A stretch of 64,000 nt of DNA from contig NZ_BBXF01000009.1 of the NCBI RefSeq assembly GCF_001570585.1, positions 124,001 through 188,000 on the forward strand. Direction: 5' to 3'. Below are positions 53,827 to 63,548 of this stretch, in pieces; position 1 is the first letter of the stretch, and each line of letters begins with the position of its first letter. The position numbers and the translations under genes are program-made. The notes under the pieces are model-generated. The model was not told the DNA's origin, searched no databases, and saw nothing but the letters and a program-made list of their open reading frames with translations. The DNA comes from Herbidospora daliensis (lineage in GTDB: Bacteria; Actinomycetota; Actinomycetes; Streptosporangiales; Streptosporangiaceae).

Positions 53827-53843
53827 GTTCCACCACATGAAAC
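53827..53843. promoter_or_regulatory. IclR-type box 3 (symporter/lyase gap)
   Basis: GTTCCACCACATGAAAC, centred about 40 bp from box 2 in the divergent gap. Confidence 0.7.
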
Positions 53844-53896
53844 TTTCACCGGCTTTTTCATGTACGCCCATGTCGCGAAGATCGATCTGACCTCAC

Positions 53897-53915
53897 CGTT
53901 TCACTACATGAAACG
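53897..53915. promoter_or_regulatory. IclR-type box 4 (pectate lyase 2)
   Basis: CGTTTCA-CTACA-TGAAACG, a perfect palindrome containing GTTTCACTACATGAAAC, 43 bp before the lyase GTG. Confidence 0.75.
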
Positions 53916-53958
53916 TGCGCTTATGGTGTGCACCGACCTTGAGAGAGGAGCTTCACAC

Positions 53959-55401
53959 GTGTCCAGATCGAGTGTCAGAAGACGGTGGCCGGCCGTCGTC
54001 GCCGCGGCCGTCCTGGCCGTCGCCGGCGTCGTGGTCCCGCTGACCACCAGCGCCCACGCGGCCCCCGGCGCCGGTACGTACTCCGTGGTCAACCGGGGCA
54101 GCAACCTCTGCCTCGACGTGCTGAACTTCAGCACGGCCGACAACGCCGGGCTGATCCAGTACGCCTGCACCGGCACCACCAACCAGCGCTTCACCCTCAC
54201 CTCCCAGAACGGCGGCTACCGCATCACCGCCGGGCACAGCGGCAAGTGCCTGGGCGTCCAGGACAACAGCAGCTCGGCGGGCAAGGCGATCGTCCAGCAG
54301 ACCTGCAACGGCTCCGCCTCGCAGACGTGGACGTTCTCCGACGCCGCCAACGGCACCCGCATCGTGAACGGCAACGGCGGCAGGTGCGTGAACACCCGCG
54401 ACAACTCCACCGCGTCGCTGGCCGTGATCCAGCAGAACTCCTGCGACAACACGATCACCAAGCACTGGACGTTCACCCCGTCGAGCGGCCCCCAGCCCAC
54501 GCCCACGATCACCCCCACCCCGAACCCGACCCCGACGACGGGCCCGCCCGGCGGACTGGTCGGCTGGGCCACCCAGGGCGGCGGCACCACCGGCGGCGGC
54601 AACGCCTCGGCCACCACCGTGACCAGCTCGGGCGCGCTGACCAGCGCGATGTCCGGCACCAACGCGGCCGTCATCCGGGTCTCCGGGACGATCTCCTGTT
54701 CCGGCATGCTCCGGGTCGGCTCCAACAAGACGATCATCGGCAACTCCGGCGCGGTCATCCAGGGGTGCGGCCTGAACGTCAACGAGGCCAGCAACGTGAT
54801 CATCCGCAACCTGACCTTCCGGAACTGGAACGACGACGCGATCAACGTCCAGTACTCCACCCGGGTCTGGATCGACCACAACACCCTGTCGAACGGCTAC
54901 GACGGCGCCATCGACGTCAAGCGGGCCAGCGACTACGTGACGATCTCGTGGAACCGCATCTACGACCACGACAAGTCGATGCTGCTCGGCCACGACGACG
55001 ACAACGGCTCCGAGGACCGCGGCCGGCTCCGGGTGACCTACCACCACAACTGGTTCGACGGCACCGGCCAGCGCCACCCGCGCGTCCGGTTCGGCAACCC
55101 GGTCCACGTCTACAACAACTACTACGGCGGCGTGACCAGCTACGGCGTCGCCTCCACCGAGGGCGCGGGCGTGCTCGTCGAGGGCAACTACTTCGAGAAC
55201 ACCGACGACCCCTACCACCTGGGCGAGGGCGACTCCGGCCCCGGCACCCTGGTGGCCCGCAACAACCACTTCGTCAACTCGGGCGCCGGCCAGTCGGGCG
55301 GCAGCGTCGGCTCGATCCCCTACTCCTACTCCGTCGACACCCCCTCCAACGTCAAGTCCATCGTGACCGGCGGCGCCGGCGCGGGCCGCATCAACATCTA
55401 G
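53959..55401 (+). CDS. Secreted pectate lyase with ricin-type CBM13 domain (lyase 2)
   Basis: 480 residues. Signal peptide with Arg-rich n-region (SSVRRRWPAVVAAAVLAVAG) cleaved near TSAHA. About 37-168 is a ricin-type beta-trefoil (CBM13) with QxW-like NQRFTLT, SQTWTFS and KHWTFT; a Pro/Thr linker follows; about 190-480 is a PL1 beta-helix with VIIRNLTFRNWNDDAINVQY, TRVWIDHNTLSNG and the catalytic RHPRVRFGNPVHVYNNYYG. GTG at 53959 after GAGAGAGGAG; a longer upstream frame crosses box 4 and is rejected. Confidence 0.94.
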   Translation: MSRSSVRRRWPAVVAAAVLAVAGVVVPLTTSAHAAPGAGTYSVVNRGSNLCLDVLNFSTADNAGLIQYACTGTTNQRFTLTSQNGGYRITAGHSGKCLGVQDNSSSAGKAIVQQTCNGSASQTWTFSDAANGTRIVNGNGGRCVNTRDNSTASLAVIQQNSCDNTITKHWTFTPSSGPQPTPTITPTPNPTPTTGPPGGLVGWATQGGGTTGGGNASATTVTSSGALTSAMSGTNAAVIRVSGTISCSGMLRVGSNKTIIGNSGAVIQGCGLNVNEASNVIIRNLTFRNWNDDAINVQYSTRVWIDHNTLSNGYDGAIDVKRASDYVTISWNRIYDHDKSMLLGHDDDNGSEDRGRLRVTYHHNWFDGTGQRHPRVRFGNPVHVYNNYYGGVTSYGVASTEGAGVLVEGNYFENTDDPYHLGEGDSGPGTLVARNNHFVNSGAGQSGGSVGSIPYSYSVDTPSNVKSIVTGGAGAGRINI

Positions 55402-55447
55402 CCCCTCACCCGGTTACCTGACCTGACCGGGCGACGCGCGAAAGAGA

Positions 55448-55482
55448 GCGCCCGTCCCCACCATGGGGGCGGGCGCTTCTTC
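55448..55482 (+). terminator. Terminator after pectate lyase 2
   Basis: GCGCCCG-T-CCCCA pairs with TGGGG-G-CGGGCGC (12 bp plus a T.G pair), followed by TTCTTC. Confidence 0.8.
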
Positions 55483-55757
55483 AAACCGATGCCGCACCCG
55501 GCCGACTTGCCCGACGCACGTCGAAGCCGATTCGCCGCGTGCAGAAACCGCCGCGCGGAGAAGAAGCCGCGGAAAGGACCGCGTGAAGGGGCCGTGTGAA
55601 GAAGGAGTGCGGGCCCAAGCCGGTCGGGTGGCCGGCCAGGCGGAGCCGTAACGGAAGAAGGCTTTTCAACCGGCGACGGCGAGAGCGTCGGTGCGGTGCG
55701 TCCGACACGCGAGGGAAATCCCGGGCATTGTCGGGGTTGCGCAATACCGTGACCATC
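55483..55757. other. Gap before ftsK
   Basis: No gene. Contains dispersed repeat copy 4 and, at 55745-55750, TACCGT, a -10-like site 7 nt before the ftsK ATG. Confidence 0.5.
55639..55655 (-). repeat. Dispersed intergenic repeat, copy 4
   Basis: Exact reverse-complement copy of TCCGTTACGGCTCCGCC. Like copy 2 it is followed on + by a short purine stretch and GGCTTTTCA, so these two share about 30 bp. Confidence 0.65.
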
Positions 55758-58271
55758 ATGGCCACCCGTGCGTCCTCCGGTGGGAAGCGGCCGACGTCTC
55801 GGCAGACGCCACGTCCCGCCCCCCGCCCGACCGTCAAGAAGAAGGCGCCCCCGCCCCGCCGGAGGCCGGCGCCGCCCAAGCGGCCGATCGGGACCGGGAA
55901 CGACCCGCTGTCGTGGGTGTTCCTGATGATCGGCAAGCTCGTCGTCGGCATCTGGAGCCTGATCGCCAACGCGATCGGCGGGGCGGCGCGGGCCATCGGC
56001 AACGGCGCCCGCGACCTCGACCCGGCTCACCGGCGCGACGGCCTCGGGCTGGCGGTGCTGGCGGGCGCGATCGTGCTGGCCGCGATGACGTGGCGGACCA
56101 GCAAGGGCTCGGTGGCCACGGTGGTCGACGCGGTCGTGCGCGGCACGGTCGGGTCGCTCTTCTGGTCGATCCCGCTGATCATGGGCCTGATCGCCTGGCG
56201 GCTGCTGCGCCACCCCGACCAGAACGGCGAGACCGGCCGCATGCTGATCGGCTTCACCGCGCTGGCGGCCGGCATCCTCGGCATCGTGCACGTCGCGCAC
56301 GGCACCCCTTATCCGGCGGGCACCGTCGACGACGGCATGGACAAGGTGTCGGCCGCCGGGGGCATGCTCGGCTTCATCGTGTCGGCGCCGCCCGACAGCA
56401 TCCTGCCGTCGTTCATCACGATCCCGCTGCTGCTGATGCTGGCCGGGTTCGGCGCGCTGGTGGTCACCGCCACGCCGATCCACCGGGTGCCCGAGCGGTT
56501 CGGCGAGATCAAGGTGCTGCTGTTCCAGAAGCCCTTCGAGAACTCGGGCGACAAGAAGCCGAAGAAGAAGCAGCAGCGCCCCGAGCCCGGCGACAACGTC
56601 AAGCCCTACGACACGCCGATACTGCGCGAGAAGCCGACCGACCACTCGCCGGAGATCGTGCCTGGCCTCGTCGACGACGAGCCGCTGCCGCCGCCCGTCG
56701 ACGAGCCGCCCGCGCCTCAGCAGACGCTGCCGCCCGAGCCCACCCCGGCGCCCCGCAAGGTCGAGCAGCTCATGCTGTCGCCGCAGGCCGGGCCCTACAC
56801 GCTGCCCGACGCCCAGATGCTGCGCCCCGGCAGCGCGCCGAAGGCCGAGACCAAGGCCAACAAGACGGTCGTGAACGCGCTGACCAGCGTGCTGGAGCAG
56901 TTCGCCATCGACGCCCAGGTCACCGGCTTCACCCGCGGCCCGACCGTGACCCGCTACGAGATCGAGCTCGGCCCGTCGGTCAAGGTCGAGAAGGTCACCG
57001 CGCTCACCAAGAACATCGCCTACGCGGTCAAGTCGGCCGACGTGCGCATCCTGTCGCCGATCCCCGGCAAGTCGGCGATCGGCGTGGAGATCCCCAACGT
57101 CGACAAGGACCTGGTGTCGCTGGGCGACGTGCTGCGCTCGCAGGTGGCCCAGGCCGACCACCACCCGATGATCGTCGGCCTCGGCAAGGACGTCGAGGGC
57201 CGCACCATCGTGGCGAACCTGGCCAAGATGCCGCACATCCTCATCGCGGGCGCGACCGGCGCGGGCAAGTCGACGTGCATCAACGGCCTGATCACCTCGG
57301 TGCTGATGCGGGCCACCCCCGACGAGGTCCGGATGGTCCTGGTCGACCCCAAGCGGGTGGAACTGTCGGCGTACGAGGGCATCCCCCACCTCATCACCCC
57401 GATCATCACCAACCCGAAGAAGGCCGCCGAGGCCCTCGAATGGGTCGTGGGGGAGATGGACCGCCGCTACGACGACCTGGCCGCCAGCGGCTTCCGGCAC
57501 GTCGACGACTTCAACAAGGCGGTCCGCGCCGGCAGCCTGGTCGCCCCGCCGGGCAGCGAGCGGGTCTACCAGCCCTACCCCTACCTGCTGGTGATCGTCG
57601 ACGAGCTGGCCGACCTGATGATGGTCGCCCCCCGCGACGTCGAAGACTCGATCGTGCGCATCACCCAGCTGGCCCGCGCCGCCGGCATCCACCTGGTGAT
57701 CGCCACCCAGCGGCCCTCGGTCGACGTCGTCACCGGCCTCATCAAGGCCAACGTGCCGTCGCGGCTGGCGTTCGCCACCTCCTCGCTGGCCGACTCGCGG
57801 GTCATCCTCGACCAGCCGGGCGCCGAGAAGCTGGTGGGCCAGGGCGACGCGCTGTTCCTGCCGATGGGCGCCAGCAAGCCGATGCGGCTGCAGAACGCGT
57901 TCGTGTCGGAGAAGGAGATCGCCGAGGTCGTCGGCCACTGCAAGACGCAGATGCAGGTCGAATACCGCTCCGACGTCGCCGCCCAGGCGACCGCCAAGAA
58001 GGAGATCGACGAGGAGATCGGCGACGACCTCGACCTGCTGGTGCAGGCCGCCGAGCTGATCGTGACCACCCAGTTCGGCTCGACCTCGATGCTCCAGCGC
58101 AAACTGCGGGTCGGGTTCGCCAAGGCGGGCCGCCTGATGGACCTGCTCGAATCGCGGAACGTGGTCGGCCCGAGCGAGGGCTCCAAGGCCCGTGAAGTGA
58201 TGGTGAAGCCGGACGAACTCGCCGGGCTGCTCGCAGATCTCCGGGGTGGTGACCCCGGCGCTACATCATAG
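55758..58271 (+). CDS. ftsK: DNA translocase FtsK/SpoIIIE
   Basis: 837 residues; pumps chromosome DNA through the closing septum, in actinomycetes mainly during sporulation septation. Basic Pro-rich N-terminus, about five membrane segments between residues 50 and 250, a Pro-rich linker, then the motor: Walker [10 protein letters not shown] near 500 and Walker [14 protein letters not shown] near 615; the C-terminal gamma winged helix ([20 protein letters not shown]) reads KOPS-like sequences. ATG at 55758; probably leaderless. Confidence 0.97.
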   Translation: MATRASSGGKRPTSRQTPRPAPRPTVKKKAPPPRRRPAPPKRPIGTGNDPLSWVFLMIGKLVVGIWSLIANAIGGAARAIGNGARDLDPAHRRDGLGLAVLAGAIVLAAMTWRTSKGSVATVVDAVVRGTVGSLFWSIPLIMGLIAWRLLRHPDQNGETGRMLIGFTALAAGILGIVHVAHGTPYPAGTVDDGMDKVSAAGGMLGFIVSAPPDSILPSFITIPLLLMLAGFGALVVTATPIHRVPERFGEIKVLLFQKPFENSGDKKPKKKQQRPEPGDNVKPYDTPILREKPTDHSPEIVPGLVDDEPLPPPVDEPPAPQQTLPPEPTPAPRKVEQLMLSPQAGPYTLPDAQMLRPGSAPKAETKANKTVVNALTSVLEQFAIDAQVTGFTRGPTVTRYEIELGPSVKVEKVTALTKNIAYAVKSADVRILSPIPGKSAIGVEIPNVDKDLVSLGDVLRSQVAQADHHPMIVGLGKDVEGRTIVANLAKMPHILIAGATGAGKSTCINGLITSVLMRATPDEVRMVLVDPKRVELSAYEGIPHLITPIITNPKKAAEALEWVVGEMDRRYDDLAASGFRHVDDFNKAVRAGSLVAPPGSERVYQPYPYLLVIVDELADLMMVAPRDVEDSIVRITQLARAAGIHLVIATQRPSVDVVTGLIKANVPSRLAFATSSLADSRVILDQPGAEKLVGQGDALFLPMGASKPMRLQNAFVSEKEIAEVVGHCKTQMQVEYRSDVAAQATAKKEIDEEIGDDLDLLVQAAELIVTTQFGSTSMLQRKLRVGFAKAGRLMDLLESRNVVGPSEGSKAREVMVKPDELAGLLADLRGGDPGATS

Positions 58272-58330
58272 TGTTGTTACTGATTGAATGTAACTCACTA
58301 CTCAGCGTCGGGATGGGCGGGGGGCCGCAG

Positions 58331-59065
58331 ATGTCCATCGGTGGAACGATCTCGGAGTCGCGGGAGCAAAGGGGGCTCTCCGTAGCCGACCTGAGCCGGC
58401 GCACCCGGATCCGCGAAGCGATCATCACCGCGATCGAAGGCGACGACTTCTCCGCCTGCAACGGAGACTTCTACGCGCGGGGCCACCTGCGGGCCCTGGC
58501 CCGCGAGCTGGGCCTGGAGGGCGACGCCCTGGTCCGCGAGTACGACGCCCTGACGGGAGGCCCACGCCCCGGCGTGGGCGCGATGTACCCGATCGACAAG
58601 GGCATCAAGCTGCGCGAGCGCCGCACGCCCAACTGGACCCTCGCGATGGCGGTCGCGCTCGCGATCGTGGCGGTCTTCGGCGTCGGCCGCATCATGGGCA
58701 GCGCGATCAAGTCGCCCGAGAAGCAGTCGGTCAAGGTCGACTCGGCCCCGGCGGCGGCCAAGGCGGCGCCGCCCGCGGCCGCTCCGGCGGCCCCGGCGAA
58801 GAAGGCCAGCCACGTCACGGTGAAGATCACCGCGACCAGCGAGGCGTGGATCCAGGTGCGCGACGCCAAGAACAAGAGCGTCTTCATGGGCGTGATCCCG
58901 AGCGGCGACAGCCGCAGCTTCCGGATCAAGGAGAAGGCGCGCCTGACCTTCGGCAACGCGGGCTCGGTCCAGCTCAACGTGAACGGCCGCGACCTGGGCG
59001 CCCCGGGCCGCGCGGGGGAGACGGTCAAGCGGACGTACGGGGTCGAGGTCCCGAGTCCCCGGTAG
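58331..59065 (+). CDS. RodZ-like membrane protein with N-terminal HTH
   Basis: 244 residues. HTH_25 domain at about 1-75 ([37 protein letters not shown]), one membrane helix near 125 ([20 protein letters not shown]), an Ala/Pro linker and a C-terminal DUF4115 beta domain ([17 protein letters not shown]). Cell-shape-type scaffold topology. ATG at 58331 after GGGGGGCCGCAG; an ATG at 58313 is possible. Always next to ftsK/rimO in actinobacteria. Confidence 0.9.
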   Translation: MSIGGTISESREQRGLSVADLSRRTRIREAIITAIEGDDFSACNGDFYARGHLRALARELGLEGDALVREYDALTGGPRPGVGAMYPIDKGIKLRERRTPNWTLAMAVALAIVAVFGVGRIMGSAIKSPEKQSVKVDSAPAAAKAAPPAAAPAAPAKKASHVTVKITATSEAWIQVRDAKNKSVFMGVIPSGDSRSFRIKEKARLTFGNAGSVQLNVNGRDLGAPGRAGETVKRTYGVEVPSPR

Positions 59066-59094
59066 TGGCCGATCCCCGATACCGTAGCTTCATC

Positions 59095-60501
59095 ATGTCT
59101 TCACGCCGAACCGTTTCCATGATCACGCTGGGCTGCGCCCGCAACGAGGTCGATTCAGAGGAGCTCGCCGCGCGCCTGGAATCCGCCGGCTGGGCGCTGG
59201 GCGACGACGACCCCGACGTGATCGTGGTCAACACCTGCGGGTTCATCGAGTCGGCGAAGAAAGACTCGATCGACACCATCCTCGCGGCGGCCGACTCGGG
59301 CGCGAAGGTCGTGGCCGCCGGCTGCATGGCCGAGCGCTACGGCACCGAGCTGGCCGGGGCGCTGCCCGAGGCCGCCGCGGTGTTGTCCTTCGACGACTAC
59401 ACCGACATCGGCGCCCGCCTCGACGACGTGCTCGAAGGGCGGTCGCTGACCGCCCACACGCCGCGCGACCGGCGGGCCCTGCTGCCCATCAGCCCGGTCG
59501 AGCGGCACGCCGCGCCCGTCGCGGTGCCCGGCCACGGCGACCTGCCGTCGGGCCTCGCGCCCGCCTCCGGCCCGCGCACGCTGCGCAAGCGGCTGACCGG
59601 CGGGCCGGTCGCCTCGCTGAAGCTGGCCTCCGGCTGCGACCGGCGCTGCACCTTCTGCGCGATCCCGGCCTTCCGCGGCGCCTACGTCTCGCGCCGCCCC
59701 GACGACCTGCTCGCCGAGGCCGTCTGGCTGGCCGGTGAGGGCGTGCGGGAGCTCGTCCTGGTCAGCGAGAACTCCACCTCCTACGGCAAGGACCTGGGCG
59801 ACCTGAGGGCGCTCGAGAAGCTGCTGCCGCAGCTGGCCGCCGTCGAGGGCATCGACCGCGTCCGGGTCAGCTACCTGCAGCCCGCCGAGCTGCGGCCCGG
59901 CCTGCTCGACGTGATCGCCGGCACCGAGGGCGTCGCGCCCTACTTCGACCTGTCGTTCCAGCACGCCAGCAACCCGGTCCTGCGGCGCATGCGGCGCTTC
60001 GGCGACCCGGCCCAGTTCCTCGGCCTGCTGAAGCAGATCCGCGAGCGGGCCCCCGAGGCGGGCGTGCGCTCCAACTTCATCGTCGGCTTCCCGGGCGAGA
60101 CCGAGGAACAGTTCGGCGAGCTGGTCGCGTTCCTCGAAGAGGCGCGTCTCGACGTCATCGGGGTGTTCGGCTACTCCGACGAAGACGGCACCGAGGCCGC
60201 CGGCTTCGACGACAAGCTCGACCAAGACCTGGTCGACGAGCGGGTGGCGATCCTCACCGAGCTGGCCGAGGAGCTCACCGCCCAGCGGGCCGAAGAGCGC
60301 ATCGGCACCGAGTTGTCGGTGCTGGTCGAAGACGACCTGGGCGACGGCGGCTACGAGGGCCGCGCCGCCCACCAGGGCCCCGAGGTCGACGGGTCGGTCA
60401 CCGTCCAGGGCATCGGCCTGGTGCCGGGGCAGATCGTCCGCGCCGTCGCGGTCGACTCGGAAGGGGTTGACCTGATCGCGAGGATCAAGGCCACGACGTG
60501 A
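59095..60501 (+). CDS. rimO: Ribosomal protein S12 methylthiotransferase RimO
   Basis: 468 residues, radical SAM enzyme that methylthiolates Asp of ribosomal protein S12. UPF0004 domain with [12 protein letters not shown] and VNTCGFI (cluster Cys), radical SAM CxxxCxxC in [16 protein letters not shown] near residue 183, [15 protein letters not shown], and a C-terminal TRAM domain. ATG at 59095 with TAGCTT 4 nt upstream; probably leaderless. Confidence 0.96.
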   Translation: MSSRRTVSMITLGCARNEVDSEELAARLESAGWALGDDDPDVIVVNTCGFIESAKKDSIDTILAAADSGAKVVAAGCMAERYGTELAGALPEAAAVLSFDDYTDIGARLDDVLEGRSLTAHTPRDRRALLPISPVERHAAPVAVPGHGDLPSGLAPASGPRTLRKRLTGGPVASLKLASGCDRRCTFCAIPAFRGAYVSRRPDDLLAEAVWLAGEGVRELVLVSENSTSYGKDLGDLRALEKLLPQLAAVEGIDRVRVSYLQPAELRPGLLDVIAGTEGVAPYFDLSFQHASNPVLRRMRRFGDPAQFLGLLKQIRERAPEAGVRSNFIVGFPGETEEQFGELVAFLEEARLDVIGVFGYSDEDGTEAAGFDDKLDQDLVDERVAILTELAEELTAQRAEERIGTELSVLVEDDLGDGGYEGRAAHQGPEVDGSVTVQGIGLVPGQIVRAVAVDSEGVDLIARIKATT

Positions 60502-61151
60502 CCCAGAGCAACGACCCGCCACGGGATTCGGCCCCGTCGGTCATGGCCGACGCCGCTCCCGAGCGGCTGGTGGTGACCGAGCCGGTCGAGCCGGCCGCGC
60601 CTCCCGTGAGCGCCTGGAACATCGCCAACGCGCTCACGGTGATGCGGCTGCTGGTCGTTCCCGCGTTCATCGTGTTCCTGTTCCTCGACGGCACCGGCTG
60701 GCGGCTGGCCGCCCTTGGCGTCTTCATGTTCGCCTCGATCACCGACCAGCTCGATGGGTTCCTGGCGCGTAAATACGGCCTGATCACCGACTTCGGCAAG
60801 ATCGCCGACCCGATCGCCGACAAGGCGCTCATCGGGTCGGCGCTGGTCTGCCTGTCGCTCCTCGGCGAGCTGCCCTGGTGGGTGACCGTCGTGATCATCG
60901 CCCGTGAGCTGGGCGTGACCGCGCTGCGGTTCGTGGTGATCCGGTTCGGCATCATCCCCGCCAGCACCGGCGGGAAGATCAAGACCGTCCTGCAGATCTT
61001 CGCCGTCGGCTTCTTCCTGGTGCCGGGCCTGCTCGACGTGGTGCGCTGGGCCACCATGGGAACGGCCGTACTGGTGACGGTGGCGACCGGCGTCGACTAC
61101 GTTGTGCGGGCAGTCCGACTCCGTCAGGTGGCCCGGAGGGAACAGGTGTGA
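60498..61151 (+). CDS. pgsA: CDP-diacylglycerol-glycerol-3-phosphate 3-phosphatidyltransferase
   Basis: Membrane enzyme for phosphatidylglycerol synthesis, 217 residues with an N-terminal 30-residue soluble tail and about five membrane segments. The CDP-alcohol phosphotransferase motif is seen in [20 protein letters not shown] then IADPIADK near residue 80-110. GTG overlaps the rimO stop. Confidence 0.94.
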   Translation: MTQSNDPPRDSAPSVMADAAPERLVVTEPVEPAAPPVSAWNIANALTVMRLLVVPAFIVFLFLDGTGWRLAALGVFMFASITDQLDGFLARKYGLITDFGKIADPIADKALIGSALVCLSLLGELPWWVTVVIIARELGVTALRFVVIRFGIIPASTGGKIKTVLQIFAVGFFLVPGLLDVVRWATMGTAVLVTVATGVDYVVRAVRLRQVARREQV

Positions 61152-61645
61152 CCGACTCGACCGCCGCGAAGGTGATCTCCCTGCTCGCGGAGCGGGGTGA
61201 GACTTTCGCCGTGGCCGAATCGCTGACTGGTGGGCTCATCGGGGCCACCGTGACCGGTGTGGCCGGCTCGTCGGCCGCCTTCGTCGGCGGAGTGATCAGT
61301 TACGCCACCGATGTGAAGGCCCGGCTGCTCGGCGTCCCGGCCGAGCTGCTGGCCCGCGAGGGCGCCGTCCATCCCGACGTGGCCGCCGCGATGGCCGCCG
61401 GTGTGCGGAAGCTCACCGGCGCGACCTGGGCGGTCGCCGTGACGGGCGTGGCCGGTCCCGAGCCTCAGGACGGCAGGCCCGTCGGCACCGTCTTCTGCGG
61501 CCTGAGTGGTCCGGGAGACGTCTCGAAAGTCGTTGACCTGCGATTGACCGGAGACCGCCAAGCCATCCGTATCCATACGTGTGAGATGGCTTTGGATCTA
61601 CTTCTAGGTGTTGTGCTGGCCAATTCGGGGGAACATTCGGGGTGA
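61148..61645 (+). CDS. pncC: CinA C-terminal domain protein (nicotinamide-nucleotide amidohydrolase, PncC type)
   Basis: 165 residues, only the CinA C-terminal domain. [20 protein letters not shown] near residue 20, [16 protein letters not shown], and [20 protein letters not shown] near 105 are the family motifs. Deamidates NMN in recycling of pyridine nucleotides. GTG overlaps the pgsA stop by 4 bp. Confidence 0.94.
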   Translation: MTDSTAAKVISLLAERGETFAVAESLTGGLIGATVTGVAGSSAAFVGGVISYATDVKARLLGVPAELLAREGAVHPDVAAAMAAGVRKLTGATWAVAVTGVAGPEPQDGRPVGTVFCGLSGPGDVSKVVDLRLTGDRQAIRIHTCEMALDLLLGVVLANSGEHSG

Positions 61646-61898
61646 TTACCGCGTTACGTCCCCAGCGAACATGCTCACCATGGTCTGCCGTGGTGTCGCT
61701 CGATACAGGTACGGTGGAGCTGTGAGTGAGGTCCGTGAGCCATCGGCGATGAGCAAGTCCACGACGCGCCCGGCGCAGGGGCCGAGCGAGTCACTGATGA
61801 CGGCGAGGAGTATGTACGAAGGGCGCGGAAAGAACGGGCGATATGAACCGAAAGCGCGGAGCGTCGTGACGGCTCCCGCGCCGGGAAGGGAGCGACAG

Positions 61899-62255
61899 AT
61901 GGTCCTGCTGCGTCAGCTTCTCGGCGACGTCCTGCGGCGGCTACGGGTGCGGCAGAGCCGCACACTGCGCGAGGTCTCCACGCTGGCACGGGTCTCCCTC
62001 GGTTACTTGTCCGAGGTGGAGCGTGGTCAGAAGGAGGCGTCGTCCGAGCTGCTCGCCTCGATCTGCGGTGCGCTGGGCGTGCCGTTGTCGCAGGTGCTGC
62101 GGGAGGTCTCCGACCAGTTCGCGCTCGCCGAGCTTCAGCACGCGCCTGTCTTGGCCGACGTGCCCGAGCGTGAGCGTCTGCCCATTGCGGAGACCGTGCC
62201 CTCCGGGCCGGAGTTCGACGGTTTCCCCGAAGTCAAGGACATGGTGGCCGCCTAG
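61899..62255 (+). CDS. ClgR-like XRE-family regulator
   Basis: 118 residues. HTH_3 with [20 protein letters not shown] and [20 protein letters not shown], the pattern of ClgR/PopR proteins that activate clp protease genes in actinobacteria. ATG at 61899 with AAGGGAG upstream; in-frame Mets further up (61797 and 61812) would add an atypical extension. Conserved position after pgsA-cinA. Confidence 0.9.
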   Translation: MVLLRQLLGDVLRRLRVRQSRTLREVSTLARVSLGYLSEVERGQKEASSELLASICGALGVPLSQVLREVSDQFALAELQHAPVLADVPERERLPIAETVPSGPEFDGFPEVKDMVAA

Positions 62256-63031
62256 CCCCGCTGGCAGCGGGGGCACCAGTAGATCAACCGCTGCTGCGGT
62301 TGTGATCCCGTCTCTCCACGTTCGATGATCGTTCCGCAGACGCGGCAGGGAAGGTGTGCCCTGCCGTAGACGAACAGCGCACGACCCGGTCTCGGGTCGC
62401 CGGTCGTGACCGGTCCATGTTCGTTCTTGTTCTCCACCAGCAGGCGGTGGGCCGTTTCGGCCAGCCCCGCCAGATCCGCCACGTCACCGGTGCGCCGCCA
62501 CGGCCCGACCCGGGCGACGAAGAGCGTCTCCGCACGCCATATCGTGCCGATCCCCGCAAGGTTGCGCTGGTCGAGCAGCGCGTCCCCGATCGTGCGGTCG
62601 GGATCACCCATCAGGTTGGCGACGGCCGTGCCGGTGTCCCAGTCGGGGCCGAGCAGGTCGGGGCCCAGATGCCCGACGACCCGGTCCTCCTCGGCGGTCG
62701 GCAGCAGGTCGACCACGCCGAGCTTGATCCCGGCGGCCTGCCAAACACCGTTGGCCAGCACCACCCTGACGACGTCGCCGCCCCGCAGCGGGCTGCCCGC
62801 CCTGGTGACCCGCCACGAGCCGTCCATGCGCAGATGGGTGTGCAGGGTCACGCCGCCCTCGACCCGGGTGAGCAGGTTCTTCCCCCGGCTCACCGTGGTC
62901 AGCACCCGCCGCCCGCGCAGATCGGCGGTGGCGTAGCGGGGCACCCGGAAGTCGGAGCGGGTCAGCTCCCGGTCGTCGAGCGCCTCCCGCAACCGCCTCG
63001 CCGTGCGATAGACGGCGTCGCCCTCGGGCAT
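62252..63031 (-). CDS. Fpg/Nei family DNA glycosylase/AP lyase (Nei2-like)
   Basis: 259 residues. Begins [18 protein letters not shown]: catalytic residues Pro2 and Glu3, with the MPEGD start typical of Nei2. [14 protein letters not shown] is the H2TH region and the zinc finger CRVCG...YWCPRCQRG supplies four Cys at the C-terminus. Excises oxidised pyrimidines. Its ATG shares one base with the Rrf2 stop; its stop overlaps the HTH gene by 4 bp on the other strand. Confidence 0.93.
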   Translation of the reverse strand: MPEGDAVYRTARRLREALDDRELTRSDFRVPRYATADLRGRRVLTTVSRGKNLLTRVEGGVTLHTHLRMDGSWRVTRAGSPLRGGDVVRVVLANGVWQAAGIKLGVVDLLPTAEEDRVVGHLGPDLLGPDWDTGTAVANLMGDPDRTIGDALLDQRNLAGIGTIWRAETLFVARVGPWRRTGDVADLAGLAETAHRLLVENKNEHGPVTTGDPRPGRALFVYGRAHLPCRVCGTIIERGETGSQPQQRLIYWCPRCQRG

Positions 63032-63498
63032 CAGACCGGGGCGTTGGGGGAGTCCCAGGCGGAGGGGTCGTCGGACAGGTCGGTGACGCGCTTCGGGAGG
63101 TCGCCCGTAGCGATCTGGTCGAGGGTGACCTCTTCGAGGATGGCGCGTTCGCTGGCGCGCAGGGCGATCCAGACCTGCTGGAGGGCCTGGGCGGCGCCGG
63201 TGTAGCCGACGTGCTCGGGGCGTTCGCCGCGGACGTTGGCCAGCGGGCCGTCGACCGCGCGGATCACGTCGGCCAGGGAGATCTGGTTGGCCGGACGGGC
63301 CAGGACGTAGCCGCCCTCAGGGCCTCGCTGGCCGCGGACCAGCCCGGCCCGGCGCATCTGGAGCAGGATGTTCTCCAGGTATTTGGGCGGCATCTCCTGG
63401 CCCTTGGCGAGTTCGCCCACCGTGGTCGGGCCGTCGCCGGACGCGGCCAGTTCGGCGGCCGCCCGCAGGGCGTAGTCGACACGCGCAGAAAGTCGCAT
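63031..63498 (-). CDS. Rrf2 family transcriptional regulator lacking cluster cysteines
   Basis: 155 residues: RLSARVDYALRAAAELAASG, MPPKYLENILLQMRRAGLV, RGPEGGYVLARPANQISLAD are Rrf2 signatures. There is no cysteine in the whole protein, so the [Fe-S] sensing of IscR/NsrR/RsrR cannot operate here. Coupled to the nei-type gene by TGATG overlap. Confidence 0.92.
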   Translation of the reverse strand: MRLSARVDYALRAAAELAASGDGPTTVGELAKGQEMPPKYLENILLQMRRAGLVRGQRGPEGGYVLARPANQISLADVIRAVDGPLANVRGERPEHVGYTGAAQALQQVWIALRASERAILEEVTLDQIATGDLPKRVTDLSDDPSAWDSPNAPV

Positions 63499-63548
63499 GT
63501 AAACGATTATCCCGCCTGGTTGGCACTGGTTGACCTGGGTCCCCCATG

